Source of the DNA: a bacterium
GTDB taxonomy: Bacteria > Dependentiae > Babeliae > Babeliales > RVW-14
Length of the DNA stretch: 12,270 bases
Reading direction: 5' to 3'
Assembly: GCA_010027825.1 (NCBI GenBank)
Contig: RGUK01000034.1
Location: forward strand, 1-12,270
How positions within the stretch are numbered: position 1 is the stretch's first letter; each line of letters opens with the position of its first letter. Shown piece after piece: positions 1-5,426 of this stretch. Below the pieces are notes generated by a model. The model saw only the letters and a list, made by a program, of their open reading frames with translations, was not told the DNA's origin and did no database searches. The translations under genes were made by a program, and so were the position numbers.

Positions 1-12
1 AGGAGCACCCAT

Positions 13-360
13 ATGAAAAGATTTTTACTTGGGACGATTTGGGGAATTCTGTTGGTGGGGAATTCGGCAATTGCAGCGGATGTCTTGCTGGCATTTACCG
101 CCGAATGGTGCGGGCCGTGTCAGCAATTTAAAGCCGACTATATGGCCGATAAAAATCTGGTGGCCGGATACGAGACCGAAATCATTAATGTAGACAAGGC
201 CAAGGAATTAGCCCGGGATTTCGATGTCAAAAGTTATCCGACTTTTATTGTTATCAAAGTAGAAGACGACGGCACCTGGCGGAAAGACAATATCGTCAAG
301 CGCAAGTCAGGCTACGACAGCCCCAAGAAGTTTAAAAAATGGCTCGAGGAAAAGTCCTGA
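13..360 (+). CDS. Exported thioredoxin-like protein
   Basis: A 115-residue protein with a thioredoxin fold. Residues 1-22 form a signal peptide (MKR, hydrophobic core, Ala-Ile-Ala-Ala cleavage region), so it should work outside the cytoplasm. The redox motif is Trp-Cys-Gly-Pro-Cys, with Cys33 and Cys36, and the cis-proline loop is Ser-Tyr-Pro76-Thr. After removal of the signal it is about 93 residues, a minimal thioredoxin. Family knowledge: CGPC proteins reduce or exchange disulfides; the partner here is unknown. The start follows AGGAG at 1-5 by 7 nt. It is the only plus-strand gene in the left half and converges on the minus-strand genes at the terminator just after its stop. It may act on the cysteine-rich secreted proteins of the same element, but that is inference. 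Confidence 0.9.
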   Translation: MKRFLLGTIWGILLVGNSAIAADVLLAFTAEWCGPCQQFKADYMADKNLVAGYETEIINVDKAKELARDFDVKSYPTFIVIKVEDDGTWRKDNIVKRKSGYDSPKKFKKWLEEKS

Positions 361-365
361 TAGCT

Positions 366-409
366 AAAAAAAATCGGGGGGAGTAAACCCATGCTCCCCC
401 CGACTTTTT
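366..409. terminator. Bidirectional intrinsic terminator
   Basis: A perfect 10-bp stem (TCGGGGGGAG at 374-383 with CTCCCCCCGA at 394-403, 10-nt loop) is flanked by A8 on the left and CTTTTT on the right, so it can stop transcription from both sides. It separates the convergent genes; the TAA stop of the minus-strand gene lies at the edge of the T-tract. Confidence 0.9.
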
Positions 410-713
410 ACGGATTTTCAGAATCCGGCTCAGCCCGCGAACGGTTTTCCGCCTGAAGCAGTGCCTCCTGCACAGCCAGCGGATCCGCCTGCACTACCCA
501 TTGGTCGCCGATAAGAACTCGGTCGAAATGGGCGTTCTCAGGATCGGATCCTTCTTCGACTTCCTGCACGACCGACACCGGTGCCGGCTCCGGCTGCGGC
601 GGAAATAACCGCACGCCAACGTACAGGCCCGCCGCTATCACCAACGGAACCAGCGACAGAAAAAACCGCGCCATGCCAGCGTCGTAGCCATCGACGGTGT
701 AACTGCGATTCAT
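408..713 (-). CDS. Small single-pass membrane protein, unknown
   Basis: Not recognised. 101 residues from the ATG at 713, chosen because AGGAG (721-725) lies 7 nt upstream; the longer reading frame to 758 has no such site. Residues 15-33 form one hydrophobic segment (FFLSLVPLVIAAGLYVGV). A proline-rich linker (PPQPEPAP) and an acidic, probably soluble tail of about 60 residues follow. By the positive-inside rule the short N-terminus is cytoplasmic, but there are few charges to decide. It lies downstream of another small membrane protein (773-1282) with a 59-nt gap and is probably cotranscribed with it. Confidence 0.75.
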   Translation of the reverse strand: MNRSYTVDGYDAGMARFFLSLVPLVIAAGLYVGVRLFPPQPEPAPVSVVQEVEEGSDPENAHFDRVLIGDQWVVQADPLAVQEALLQAENRSRAEPDSENP

Positions 714-772
714 GCTGAATCTCCTGTACAAGGAAAGAAACACCCAGAACACCACCAACGGCCCGAGAACTC

Positions 773-1282
773 TTAATAGAGTTCCGGGACCGTTAGAATC
801 TCCACAATAGCCGGCAAATACTTCTGCCGGTCGGCGTTGTGAGCCAGTTCCAGTGCCTCGTCAAGTTCGTCCAACCGCGGCATGCCGTTGGCAACAATCT
901 TGTCGAAAGACCTGGCCATCAACTCCTTCAGCCGCGGGGCCACAATGTCTTCAACTACAACACGGTGCGACGGCGTGTTGTACTGCAGACTCACTTCGCG
1001 AGCACCTTCCATGAACCAGTCGGCAATCTCCTGCGTCGAGATGTCCTCGAACTCCTCGCGCCACTTCGTCCGCGGCGTGATCGCGAGAAACTCGTCGACC
1101 AGGGCGTCGAGCTTTTCCACCTCGCTCGTCGAAAGCGTCCGCGTTTCGGGCACGCTGTCCTCGACAACGTTGCCGGTGTAGATGTCATAGACAACCATCG
1201 CCGCCACCAACGCACCGAGCAGGAACAGGGACCGCTTGACCGTCGTCCAACCGCAGTCCAGAACGTAAAGAACCGTGTTCAT
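773..1282 (-). CDS. Membrane-anchored helical protein, unknown
   Basis: Not recognised. 169 residues; the start is fixed by AGGAGG (1291-1296) 8 nt upstream. Residues 17-37 form one membrane segment (RSLFLLGALVAAMVVYDIYTG). The remainder is hydrophilic, charged and apparently all-helical, ending in a Leu/Glu/Asp-rich region (LDELDEALELAHNADRQ). It is probably an inner-membrane protein with a large soluble domain. It is the first gene after the repeated promoter at 1351-1383, and its leader holds a hairpin (1310-1341). Confidence 0.8.
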   Translation of the reverse strand: MNTVLYVLDCGWTTVKRSLFLLGALVAAMVVYDIYTGNVVEDSVPETRTLSTSEVEKLDALVDEFLAITPRTKWREEFEDISTQEIADWFMEGAREVSLQYNTPSHRVVVEDIVAPRLKELMARSFDKIVANGMPRLDELDEALELAHNADRQKYLPAIVEILTVPELY

Positions 1283-1309
1283 CGTGCATACCTCCTAGAC
1301 ACCCAAAAC

Positions 1310-1341
1310 AGCCTCGCGAATTCACATTCGCACCAAAGGCT
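1310..1341 (-). promoter_or_regulatory. Leader hairpin after first shared promoter
   Basis: GCGAAT (1316-1321) and ATTCGC (1326-1331) form a 6-bp stem with a 4-nt loop, extended by AGCCT (1310-1314) and AGGCT (1337-1341) around a 5-nt bulge. It would lie near the 5' end of the transcript from the 1351-1383 promoter, ahead of the AGGAGG of the 773-1282 gene. Similar structures follow the other three copies of the promoter. Confidence 0.5.
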
Positions 1342-1350
1342 AAGCGGGTG

Positions 1351-1383
1351 TACTTAATATGCCGTTAAATAAACAGTTATTTA
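1351..1383 (-). promoter_or_regulatory. Shared bipartite promoter motif, copy 1
   Basis: Read on the minus strand: CTAAATA, 15 nt, then GCATATTAAGTAC. TAAATA is at 1378-1383 and GCATATT at 1356-1362. CATATT resembles a -10 box; TAAATA then sits 16 nt upstream at the -35 position but does not look like TTGACA. The start codon at 1282 is about 74 nt further on. The spacer also makes a palindrome with the -35-like half (TAAATAA / TTATTTA), which is not shared by the other copies. Confidence 0.7.
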
Positions 1384-1399
1384 GATACCGCTGATAACT

Positions 1400-1447
1400 A
1401 AAAAAAGCAGGCACGTTGGAGTGCCGCAGCACTCCAGCGGCGCTGCT
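1400..1447 (-). terminator. Intrinsic terminator, minus strand
   Basis: On the minus strand AGCAG (1443-1447) pairs with CTGCT (1406-1410) at the base, TGGAGTGC pairs with GCACTCCA near the tip with a 4-nt loop, and a T-run to 1400 follows. It lies just after the stop of the 1456-1773 gene and before the next promoter, so it closes that transcription unit. The internal loop makes it less regular than the other terminators. Confidence 0.65.
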
Positions 1448-1455
1448 CTTTGCGG

Positions 1456-1773
1456 TCAGCGGAAATACCGCTGAGCCAACTCGGCCGTGATGACCGCCAC
1501 CGCCATGATGAGCAACGGAATGCCCACCAGCAGCGACGTCAACCCACCGACGAGGCCAAGGATGGGCAGGATGATGCCCAGCCAGGCGTTCAGGTAGGCC
1601 ATCGACATCGGCAACGAAACCGCCAGCACGAACGTGACAGCGAGGGCAATCCCCAGCAGATACAGCGTCGCCTGGCCGAACTGGCCACAGGCTTCGCAAT
1701 ATCCGGGCGTGGCCGCCAGGGTGTTAAGGGCCCGCACGCACGCCTTGTGGAGTTGCACAAAGAACAGTTTCAT
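1456..1773 (-). CDS. Small multi-pass membrane protein, unknown
   Basis: Not recognised. 105 residues. The N-terminal 35 residues are hydrophilic and carry three cysteines, two of them in Cys-Glu-Ala-Cys (residues 26-29). Two or three hydrophobic stretches follow (about 37-57, 60-80 and 80-97), rich in Leu, Ile, Val and Gly. GGAG (1781-1784) lies 7 nt upstream of the start. It is a one-gene unit: copy 2 of the shared promoter lies about 70 nt upstream and a terminator lies just after its stop. Its ribosome site directly abuts the U-tract of a leader hairpin (1785-1807). Confidence 0.75.
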   Translation of the reverse strand: MKLFFVQLHKACVRALNTLAATPGYCEACGQFGQATLYLLGIALAVTFVLAVSLPMSMAYLNAWLGIILPILGLVGGLTSLLVGIPLLIMAVAVITAELAQRYFR

Positions 1774-1784
1774 GGAAACGCTCC

Positions 1785-1807
1785 AAAAAGGTTATATGCC
1801 GATAACC
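1785..1807 (-). promoter_or_regulatory. Leader hairpin with U-tract touching ribosome site
   Basis: Minus strand: GGTTAT (1802-1807), 6-nt loop, ATAACC (1790-1795), then TTTTT (1785-1789) running straight into GGAG (1781-1784). The stem is only 6 bp and AT-rich, so as a terminator it would be weak. It could instead gate ribosome access. The same arrangement recurs at 4596-4627 and 9909-9939. Confidence 0.45.
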
Positions 1808-1837
1808 ACGCGGACAGACGGAATACGTATCCCTCTG

Positions 1838-1870
1838 TACTTAATATGCCCGGCTTTATGTTGGTATTTA
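1838..1870 (-). promoter_or_regulatory. Shared bipartite promoter motif, copy 2
   Basis: Minus strand: CTAAATA, 15 nt, GCATATTAAGTAC. TAAATA is at 1865-1870 and GCATATT at 1843-1849. It is identical to copies 1 and 3 in both conserved blocks and in spacing, while the 15-nt spacer differs. It lies about 70 nt upstream of the gene starting at 1773. Confidence 0.7.
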
Positions 1871-1885
1871 GTCTCCAATAGTTAA

Positions 1886-1917
1886 AAAAAAGCGGGCACA
1901 CGTGCCGCCCGCTTTTT
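1886..1917. terminator. Bidirectional-looking intrinsic terminator
   Basis: GCGGGC (1892-1897) pairs with GCCCGC (1907-1912) across a 9-nt loop, flanked by A-runs on the left and TTTTT on the right, so the stem extends through A-T pairs. On the minus strand it ends the unit containing the 2030-2350 gene, immediately before the copy 2 promoter. Confidence 0.85.
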
Positions 1918-2029
1918 CGGAGATTACGCTCCGACGGTGGGCATATTGCCCGTATGGCGCCGCTGAAAGCCTCCCGCTTCAGACAACGGTGGGTTTAGAA
2001 ACGGGGACCACACCCCAAAACAACAAGGC

Positions 2030-2350
2030 TCAGCGAACGTACCGCATGCGACCGCACGGCATCTGCTGCCAGATGTCGGCCACCGTTTCGACGGTTTCGC
2101 TGATGCGGGCAACCCTGCGAAGAAACATCTCGCCGAGGGCGAGTGTTGCAAACACAAGGCCGAAGCCCATCATCGCGAGCGTGAACCGGTGCGTAATGCC
2201 CGCCATGCCGAACGGATCGAACGCTCCGTAGAGCAATCCGACAGCGGCGAAACCAGCACACACCACGCCGGCAGCCAGTGCCGCGAACACGAAGACCTGG
2301 AACAGCACGTACACCGTGATGGACAGGATCTTGTTGGTGTAGAAGAACAC
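2030..2350 (-). CDS. Small two-pass membrane protein, unknown
   Basis: Not recognised. 106 residues from a GTG at 2350, chosen because AAAGGAGG (2356-2363) ends 5 nt upstream; the open frame to 2446 has no such site and its extra N-terminus does not look membrane-like. Two hydrophobic segments, about residues 8-37 (ILSITVYVLFQVFVF onward) and 50-68 (FTLAMMGFGLVFATLALGE), are followed by a charged C-terminus of about 35 residues with VARISETVETVADIWQQ. It is the first gene downstream of the long structured gap; if that gap is transcribed on this strand, the gene may share its transcript. Confidence 0.7.
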   Translation of the reverse strand: MFFYTNKILSITVYVLFQVFVFAALAAGVVCAGFAAVGLLYGAFDPFGMAGITHRFTLAMMGFGLVFATLALGEMFLRRVARISETVETVADIWQQMPCGRMRYVR

Positions 2351-2546
2351 GCGAACCTCCTTTACATAAAGACAGGAACCGAACACACGAGCCACGATTG
2401 CTTGCACAGGCAACGTCCGCAGGAAGGAGCATTCAAACGGGGGCAAACCCGCTCAAAGTCCTCCAACGTCCGACAGGGTGTAGTCCCTTTAGCAACACAT
2501 TCACTCTACGTCTGGTATGCCTACCAAACGCAGGAGCACCTAGTTC

Positions 2547-2574
2547 GTTAACACAACTGGCCGGTCGTGTTAAC
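2547..2574. repeat. 28-bp near-perfect palindrome with GTTAAC ends
   Basis: GTTAACAC (2547-2554) and GTGTTAAC (2567-2574) are perfect inverted arms, and the centre (AC, then GGCC, then GT) continues the symmetry with two mismatched or wobble positions. It could be an RNA hairpin at one end of the structured region or a dyad binding site for a dimeric protein. Confidence 0.6.
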
Positions 2575-2857
2575 GCATTCGGTTTACGCTCTGGAACATG
2601 ACCGGAGTGATTACCGGCACCGAACCCTCCTCTAGCGTCATTTGTGTTGAGCTAGCGGTCCGGGGCGCTCAGAGATGTATTTTGCGCGGCTTCACACGCC
2701 ACCACGGAGGCTTGCGACCTCACATCTCCTCCTTCCGCACTCGACCTCACCTGCCCGAACTTTTCACAAGCGGGGTGTATCTCCGCTTTGCCTTTGGGCC
2801 AAGGATCGCCCAACGTTCGGCCACTGAGGACGCTGCCTGTGCAGGCAACTTGTATTG

Positions 2858-2893
2858 GCAGGTATTTGTACGCGCGTTAACCTGCAACGCGCG
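2858..2893 (-). other. Predicted H-type pseudoknot A
   Basis: Plus-strand order: GCAGGT (2858-2863), CGCGCGTT (2871-2878), ACCTGC (2880-2885), AACGCGCG (2886-2893). The first pairs with the third and the second with the fourth, giving crossing helices of 6 and 8 bp. Read on the minus strand the loops are 0, 1 and 7 nt, close to classical H-type geometry if one pair opens. Confidence 0.45.
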
Positions 2894-3144
2894 GGCATTC
2901 ACGGCACACACAGCCCAACGTGGGGCGGCCGTCGGTATTGCCATACCGTTTTTGTTGGTCACGCTAGTTTACGTCCAGCGTGAAGACGAGCGGAGACGTG
3001 CCACCGCCACGGTAGAGGCCGCGCTTCTCTACGTCACGGCTAGACGGCCCCGTGACCGCCGGCTAGGGAGCCGGTCCATGTCTGCGTTACATTAGAGGCC
3101 CAGACATTCGCCCGCTCCGTTTAACGCCCAGCTTGGCGGAAAAA

Positions 3145-3188
3145 GCGTCGCATTGCCATATTCCCACGTTACGCGACGCGATACGTGG
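3145..3188 (-). other. Predicted H-type pseudoknot B
   Basis: Plus-strand order: GCGTCGC (3145-3151), CCACGT (3164-3169), GCGACGC (3173-3179), ACGTGG (3183-3188). These are crossing perfect helices of 7 and 6 bp. On the minus strand the loops are 3, 3 and 12 nt, which suits an H-type fold (short loop over the deep groove, long loop over the shallow groove). The plus-strand reading would need a 3-nt loop across a 7-bp shallow groove, which is strained. Confidence 0.5.
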
Positions 3189-4036
3189 AGCACACGGGTA
3201 CTTTTAACGCCACGATCCCGATGGGGCGAAAACACACATGCGAACCCATAGCGGTGTTCGCTCTCGGCATGTGTGTGCCGCAGCATGCCGTAACGCATTA
3301 ACGCCCTTGGCCTTTGTATCGGCCGGCGTCTGAGGCTGCGTGGCTAACCCAAGCTGGTGGGCCCAACGTTCTGCCAGATGACGTTGACTCTCGCTGTTAA
3401 CCTACAACAAGTAAAGGACACAGAGCACGGCATACCACCGTGTTGATTACCGGGTAGTCTTGCTACCCGTGGCCAGCACTTTTGCCTTCGACGCATCCCG
3501 GCTGGCCGGGTGCGTAACTGAAGCTCTCGGTTACAGTTCCGTCCAGCGTTGCTCCGCTGGATGAGGCCGCTTCTTTCGTAGCGTCACGTTCACGCCGCCC
3601 CCTAACGCGGCTGTGTTATAGGGATAGCCTTGGGATATACCCAAGGACTTATACATGCTGGGCCAAGAAACAACCGTGAGGTGTTTCCGCTCCTTCAAAT
3701 TGAAGAAGCCCGTTGGCGTGCAGCTTTGACCTCGGCCATGTACGTGGCCGCTATGGTGAGAACAGTTTTTACTGTTCACGGTAATGTCCCATAGTCCGGA
3801 TTCCACGGGGTCCGCTCTTTTTTTTACGTGTCGGCTCCACACGTGAAACATTGGTTGGGTATCCGGCACCGCCACGGGGAGGCTGTTTCGTGGTGCCATG
3901 TATGCCGCGTTGTCAGCGCGGGCTACGGTTGCGGCTTGTTAGGCCCTGCGGTGCTTCCCCGCAGTATTACGACAGGACTTGTCCTGTATTCAGCCCATGT
4001 TGAGTAACACACCCATGGGCAGGTGCGGGGTGCTGG

Positions 4037-4327
4037 TCAGGCACCCAGGGGGTCGGCCGCCGACTCGAGCTTCGCCACCAACCGACGGGCAGCCCGCAAG
4101 GCTTCGGTGTACGTGTTGTACACCTTGTCCTCGTAGGAGTTGCCCATCAGGTAGGGTGCGTGCTCGCGGCAGACGAAATCCGACACCACGTCATAGGACC
4201 CCGCCTCGACGTCCTTGCGGACGGCGACGACGATGGCCCCAGCCGGGGTGGAGTTTCGCCACCGCCAGTCATTCTTGCGAATGACCGGAGCGACCTTGAC
4301 CTCACCGACGACCTTGAACTTGAACAT
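4037..4327 (-). CDS. Small protein, unknown
   Basis: Not recognised. 96 residues. Two ATGs are possible: the one at 4333 is only 1 nt from AGGAG, whereas the one at 4327 has 7-nt spacing and is preferred. The N-terminal half looks like beta strands (FKFKVVGEVKVAPVI, AGAIVVAVRKDV) and the C-terminal third is a basic helix (YTEALRAARRLVAKLE). There are no membrane segments, so it is probably cytoplasmic. It is driven by copy 3 of the shared promoter and is followed directly by the structured gap; a 6-bp stem (4028-4033 with 4041-4046) spans its stop codon. Confidence 0.75.
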   Translation of the reverse strand: MFKFKVVGEVKVAPVIRKNDWRWRNSTPAGAIVVAVRKDVEAGSYDVVSDFVCREHAPYLMGNSYEDKVYNTYTEALRAARRLVAKLESAADPLGA

Positions 4328-4359
4328 TCGCATGCTCCTTTCTAAGGGGGGTGGTGAAG

Positions 4360-4379
4360 CCCGGATGGATATATCCGGG
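4360..4379 (-). promoter_or_regulatory. Hairpin at predicted transcript start
   Basis: CCCGGAT (4360-4366) pairs with ATCCGGG (4373-4379) across a 6-nt loop. It lies immediately downstream of the -10-like box of promoter copy 3, so the transcript of the 4037-4327 gene would begin with or very near this stem. It may stabilise the mRNA 5' end. Confidence 0.5.
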
Positions 4380-4381
4380 TG

Positions 4382-4414
4382 TACTTAATATGCCCGCTTT
4401 TTTGTTGTTATTTA
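4382..4414 (-). promoter_or_regulatory. Shared bipartite promoter motif, copy 3
   Basis: Minus strand: CTAAATA, 15 nt including an A6 run, GCATATTAAGTAC. TAAATA is at 4409-4414 and GCATATT at 4387-4393. Both blocks and the spacing match copies 1 and 2. It is about 60 nt upstream of the start at 4327 and just after the stop of the preceding gene (4426). Confidence 0.7.
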
Positions 4415-4425
4415 GCAGGCACATT

Positions 4426-4584
4426 TCAACTCACGTCCCACCCGTTCAGGCGGACGTAGACGTTTTCCAGACGCTTGGCGACCATGCGGTTGATCCGGTG
4501 GTTGTTCCGCTTGAGCCGTTTCTTGCCCTTAGCGGCGTTCCGGGTCTTTCCGCAGTACCGCCACGCCCGCTGCCAATCAGTCAT
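4426..4584 (-). CDS. Small very basic protein, unknown
   Basis: Not recognised. 52 residues from the ATG at 4584, chosen because GGAG (4590-4593) lies 5 nt upstream. A longer open frame runs on to 4941, but only as a shadow of the next gene. It is strongly basic, with a KKRLKRNNHR run and many Arg and Lys, no acidic patch and no hydrophobic segment, so nucleic-acid binding is plausible but unproven. Its ribosome site sits directly behind a terminator-like hairpin (4596-4627), leaving no room for a promoter between them; expression should need read-through or relief of termination. Confidence 0.65.
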   Translation of the reverse strand: MTDWQRAWRYCGKTRNAAKGKKRLKRNNHRINRMVAKRLENVYVRLNGWDVS

Positions 4585-4595
4585 GTGAACTCCAG

Positions 4596-4627
4596 AAAAA
4601 AGAACGCAACCACTTAACGCTGGTTGC
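4596..4627 (-). terminator. Terminator or attenuator abutting a ribosome site
   Basis: Minus strand: GCAACCA (4621-4627), 8-nt loop, TGGTTGC (4606-4612), then GTTC and TTTTTT (4596-4601), then CT and the GGAG of the next gene. The stem is a perfect 7 bp. It stands between the 4691-5047 gene and the 4426-4584 gene, so it could be a simple terminator, an attenuator or a processing site. Confidence 0.65.
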
Positions 4628-4690
4628 ATACGTGTGCACACATTGAGTCGCGTGCTCGTGTGCTCCAAGCCCGTTGTAGGTTCGCTACGC

Positions 4691-5047
4691 CTACTGGGAG
4701 TCGTTGAGGCACGGCTCGACAATCCCACCGTGTTTATTAACCACGGCTTCAACCACCTCGACCGGCACGTGTCCGTAGACAGTTTCGGTCGGGAAGTCGG
4801 GACTCTCGGCGTACTCCATAAACTCCTCGACCCGCTCAGTGGGATAACCGATTTCCACGGTAACCCACGGCCCCACGCCATTCCGCGGCGAGCAGTAGTG
4901 CGTAGAACTCGCCTGCACGGAGAGTTCCAGCCCGTCTGCACACGTAATGGGTCGAACCTGGCGCCAGCCCTGGGCGAGCAAATGCTCTGGCCAGCCTGGC
5001 TTCAGGTTCGCGGGGTCGAGCAGGTAGGCGTTTAAGTCAAACGCTAT
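4691..5047 (-). CDS. Conserved-looking phage protein; possible ATA start
   Basis: Not recognised by function. The first ordinary start in the frame is a TTG at 4981 (96 residues), but coding-like sequence continues upstream (AFDLNAYLLDPANLKPGWPE). There is no ATG, GTG or TTG between the TAG stop upstream and that TTG. GGGGAGAG lies 6 nt before an ATA at 5047, which would give 118 residues and puts the start about 70 nt from the copy 4 promoter, as at the other copies. I favour the 5047 start. It is a soluble protein with mixed alpha/beta composition; the C-terminal part has PVEVVEAVVNKHGG. A pseudoknot occupies its leader. Confidence 0.65.
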   Translation of the reverse strand: MAFDLNAYLLDPANLKPGWPEHLLAQGWRQVRPITCADGLELSVQASSTHYCSPRNGVGPWVTVEIGYPTERVEEFMEYAESPDFPTETVYGHVPVEVVEAVVNKHGGIVEPCLNDSQ

Positions 5048-5066
5048 GACTTTCTCTCCCCAGCCC

Positions 5067-5106
5067 GCAGTCGAAAAGAGTGCCCCGCACGGTGACTGCT
5101 AACCGT
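5067..5106 (-). promoter_or_regulatory. Leader H-type pseudoknot
   Basis: Minus strand: ACGGT (5102-5106), TA, GCAGTC (5094-5099), ACCGT (5089-5093), 16 nt, GACTGC (5067-5072). The two helices (5 and 6 bp, the first extendable by a G-U and a G-C pair) cross with loops of 2, 0 and 16 nt, which is textbook H-type geometry. It lies between the copy 4 promoter and the GGGGAGAG of the 4691-5047 gene, as expected for a translational control element. Confidence 0.55.
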
Positions 5107-5118
5107 ACAGGACAATGG

Positions 5119-5145
5119 ATATGCCGCGTTTTTGTTAGTTATTTA
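5119..5145 (-). promoter_or_regulatory. Shared bipartite promoter motif, copy 4 (diverged)
   Basis: Minus strand: TTAAATA, 15 nt, GCATAT. TAAATA is at 5140-5145 and GCATAT at 5119-5124. The spacing equals that of copies 1-3, but TAAGTAC is replaced by CCATTG. This copy indicates that TAAATA and GCATAT are the core. It begins immediately after the stop of the 5147-5404 gene. Confidence 0.65.
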
Positions 5146-5146
5146 A

Positions 5147-5404
5147 CTACGCGGAAACCCGTGCTTTGTGAAAGTTCGCCGGCGGTTCAAACGACCGCTG
5201 ATAAAACAACTCTTCGGCGCGGCGGAGAGACATCTCGCCGGACAGCGGCGGTTCGCCGTCCCGGAAGTGTCCGTGAAGCGAACAACCAGTGCAGTTGTTT
5301 TCGCGGAGCAGCCGCAGAAGGCTCAGGGCCGTCACAGGGTCGTACGCCACGCCGACCATGTCATCGTTGAACGCACCGCCGATACCGTAGATCACCACCT
5401 GCAT
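5147..5404 (-). CDS. Small protein with CxxC, unknown
   Basis: Not recognised. 85 residues from the ATG at 5404, which has AGGAG 8 nt upstream; the frame open to 5452 lacks a site. The N-terminus (MQVVIYGIGGAFNDD) looks like a strand and glycine loop. The middle has a leucine-rich helix (ALSLLRLLREN) followed by Cys-Thr-Gly-Cys. With only one Cys pair plus nearby His residues (SLHGHF), metal binding is possible but not shown. There is no membrane segment. It is the second gene of a pair with 5427-5633, 22 nt apart. Confidence 0.75.
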   Translation of the reverse strand: MQVVIYGIGGAFNDDMVGVAYDPVTALSLLRLLRENNCTGCSLHGHFRDGEPPLSGEMSLRRAEELFYQRSFEPPANFHKARVSA

Positions 5405-5426
5405 AAGAAGTTCTCCTATGGGAACG

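Larger units (their letters stand above)
2370..4036 (-). ncRNA. Candidate large structured RNA region (no credible gene)
   Basis: About 1.65 kb without a convincing gene: the open frames here lack ribosome sites and have low-complexity, shadow-like translations. Instead it holds back-to-back perfect stems, among them 3012-3017/3027-3032, 3033-3039/3050-3056, 3232-3241/3267-3276, 3364-3369/3381-3386, 3451-3456/3464-3469, 3542-3548/3555-3561, 3628-3634/3640-3646, 3733-3738/3745-3750, 3760-3766/3771-3777, 3826-3831/3839-3844, 3946-3951/3959-3964, 3972-3978/3981-3987 and 3993-3999/4014-4020. Two further pairs (2858-2893, 3145-3188) have pseudoknot topology whose loop lengths fit minus-strand RNA better. 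It may be one or more phage RNAs of the ornate kind (GOLLD and ROOL are known neighbours of phage tRNAs). I cannot identify a family, and strand and ends are inferred. Confidence 0.45.

Noticed and set aside
839..1357. 172-codon plus-strand frame opposite 773-1282
   Set aside because: Shadow of a minus-strand gene that has a strong ribosome site, signal-anchor pattern and promoter; the plus translation is Arg/His-rich noise.
2598..3095. 165-codon plus-strand open frame in the gene-free region
   Set aside because: No ribosome site before the ATG, translation without domain-like pattern, opposite to the local direction and overlapping several strong RNA stems including a pseudoknot.
3800..3826. 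Plus-strand terminator ending in T8
   Set aside because: The preceding stem is only about 4 bp with a large loop, and the surroundings favour minus-strand transcription.
3531..3899. 122-codon minus-strand open frame
   Set aside because: No ribosome site, composition unlike the neighbouring genes, and it runs through a chain of perfect hairpins that explains the sequence better.
2370..4036. RNase P RNA, group I/II intron or CRISPR array as the explanation of the gene-free region
   Set aside because: I saw no RNase P consensus block, no intron core or interrupted gene at the borders, and no exact direct repeat with regular spacers.
4426..4941. 171-codon minus-strand frame
   Set aside because: Only its last 52 codons have a ribosome site and independent position; the rest is a shadow of the 4691-5047 gene.
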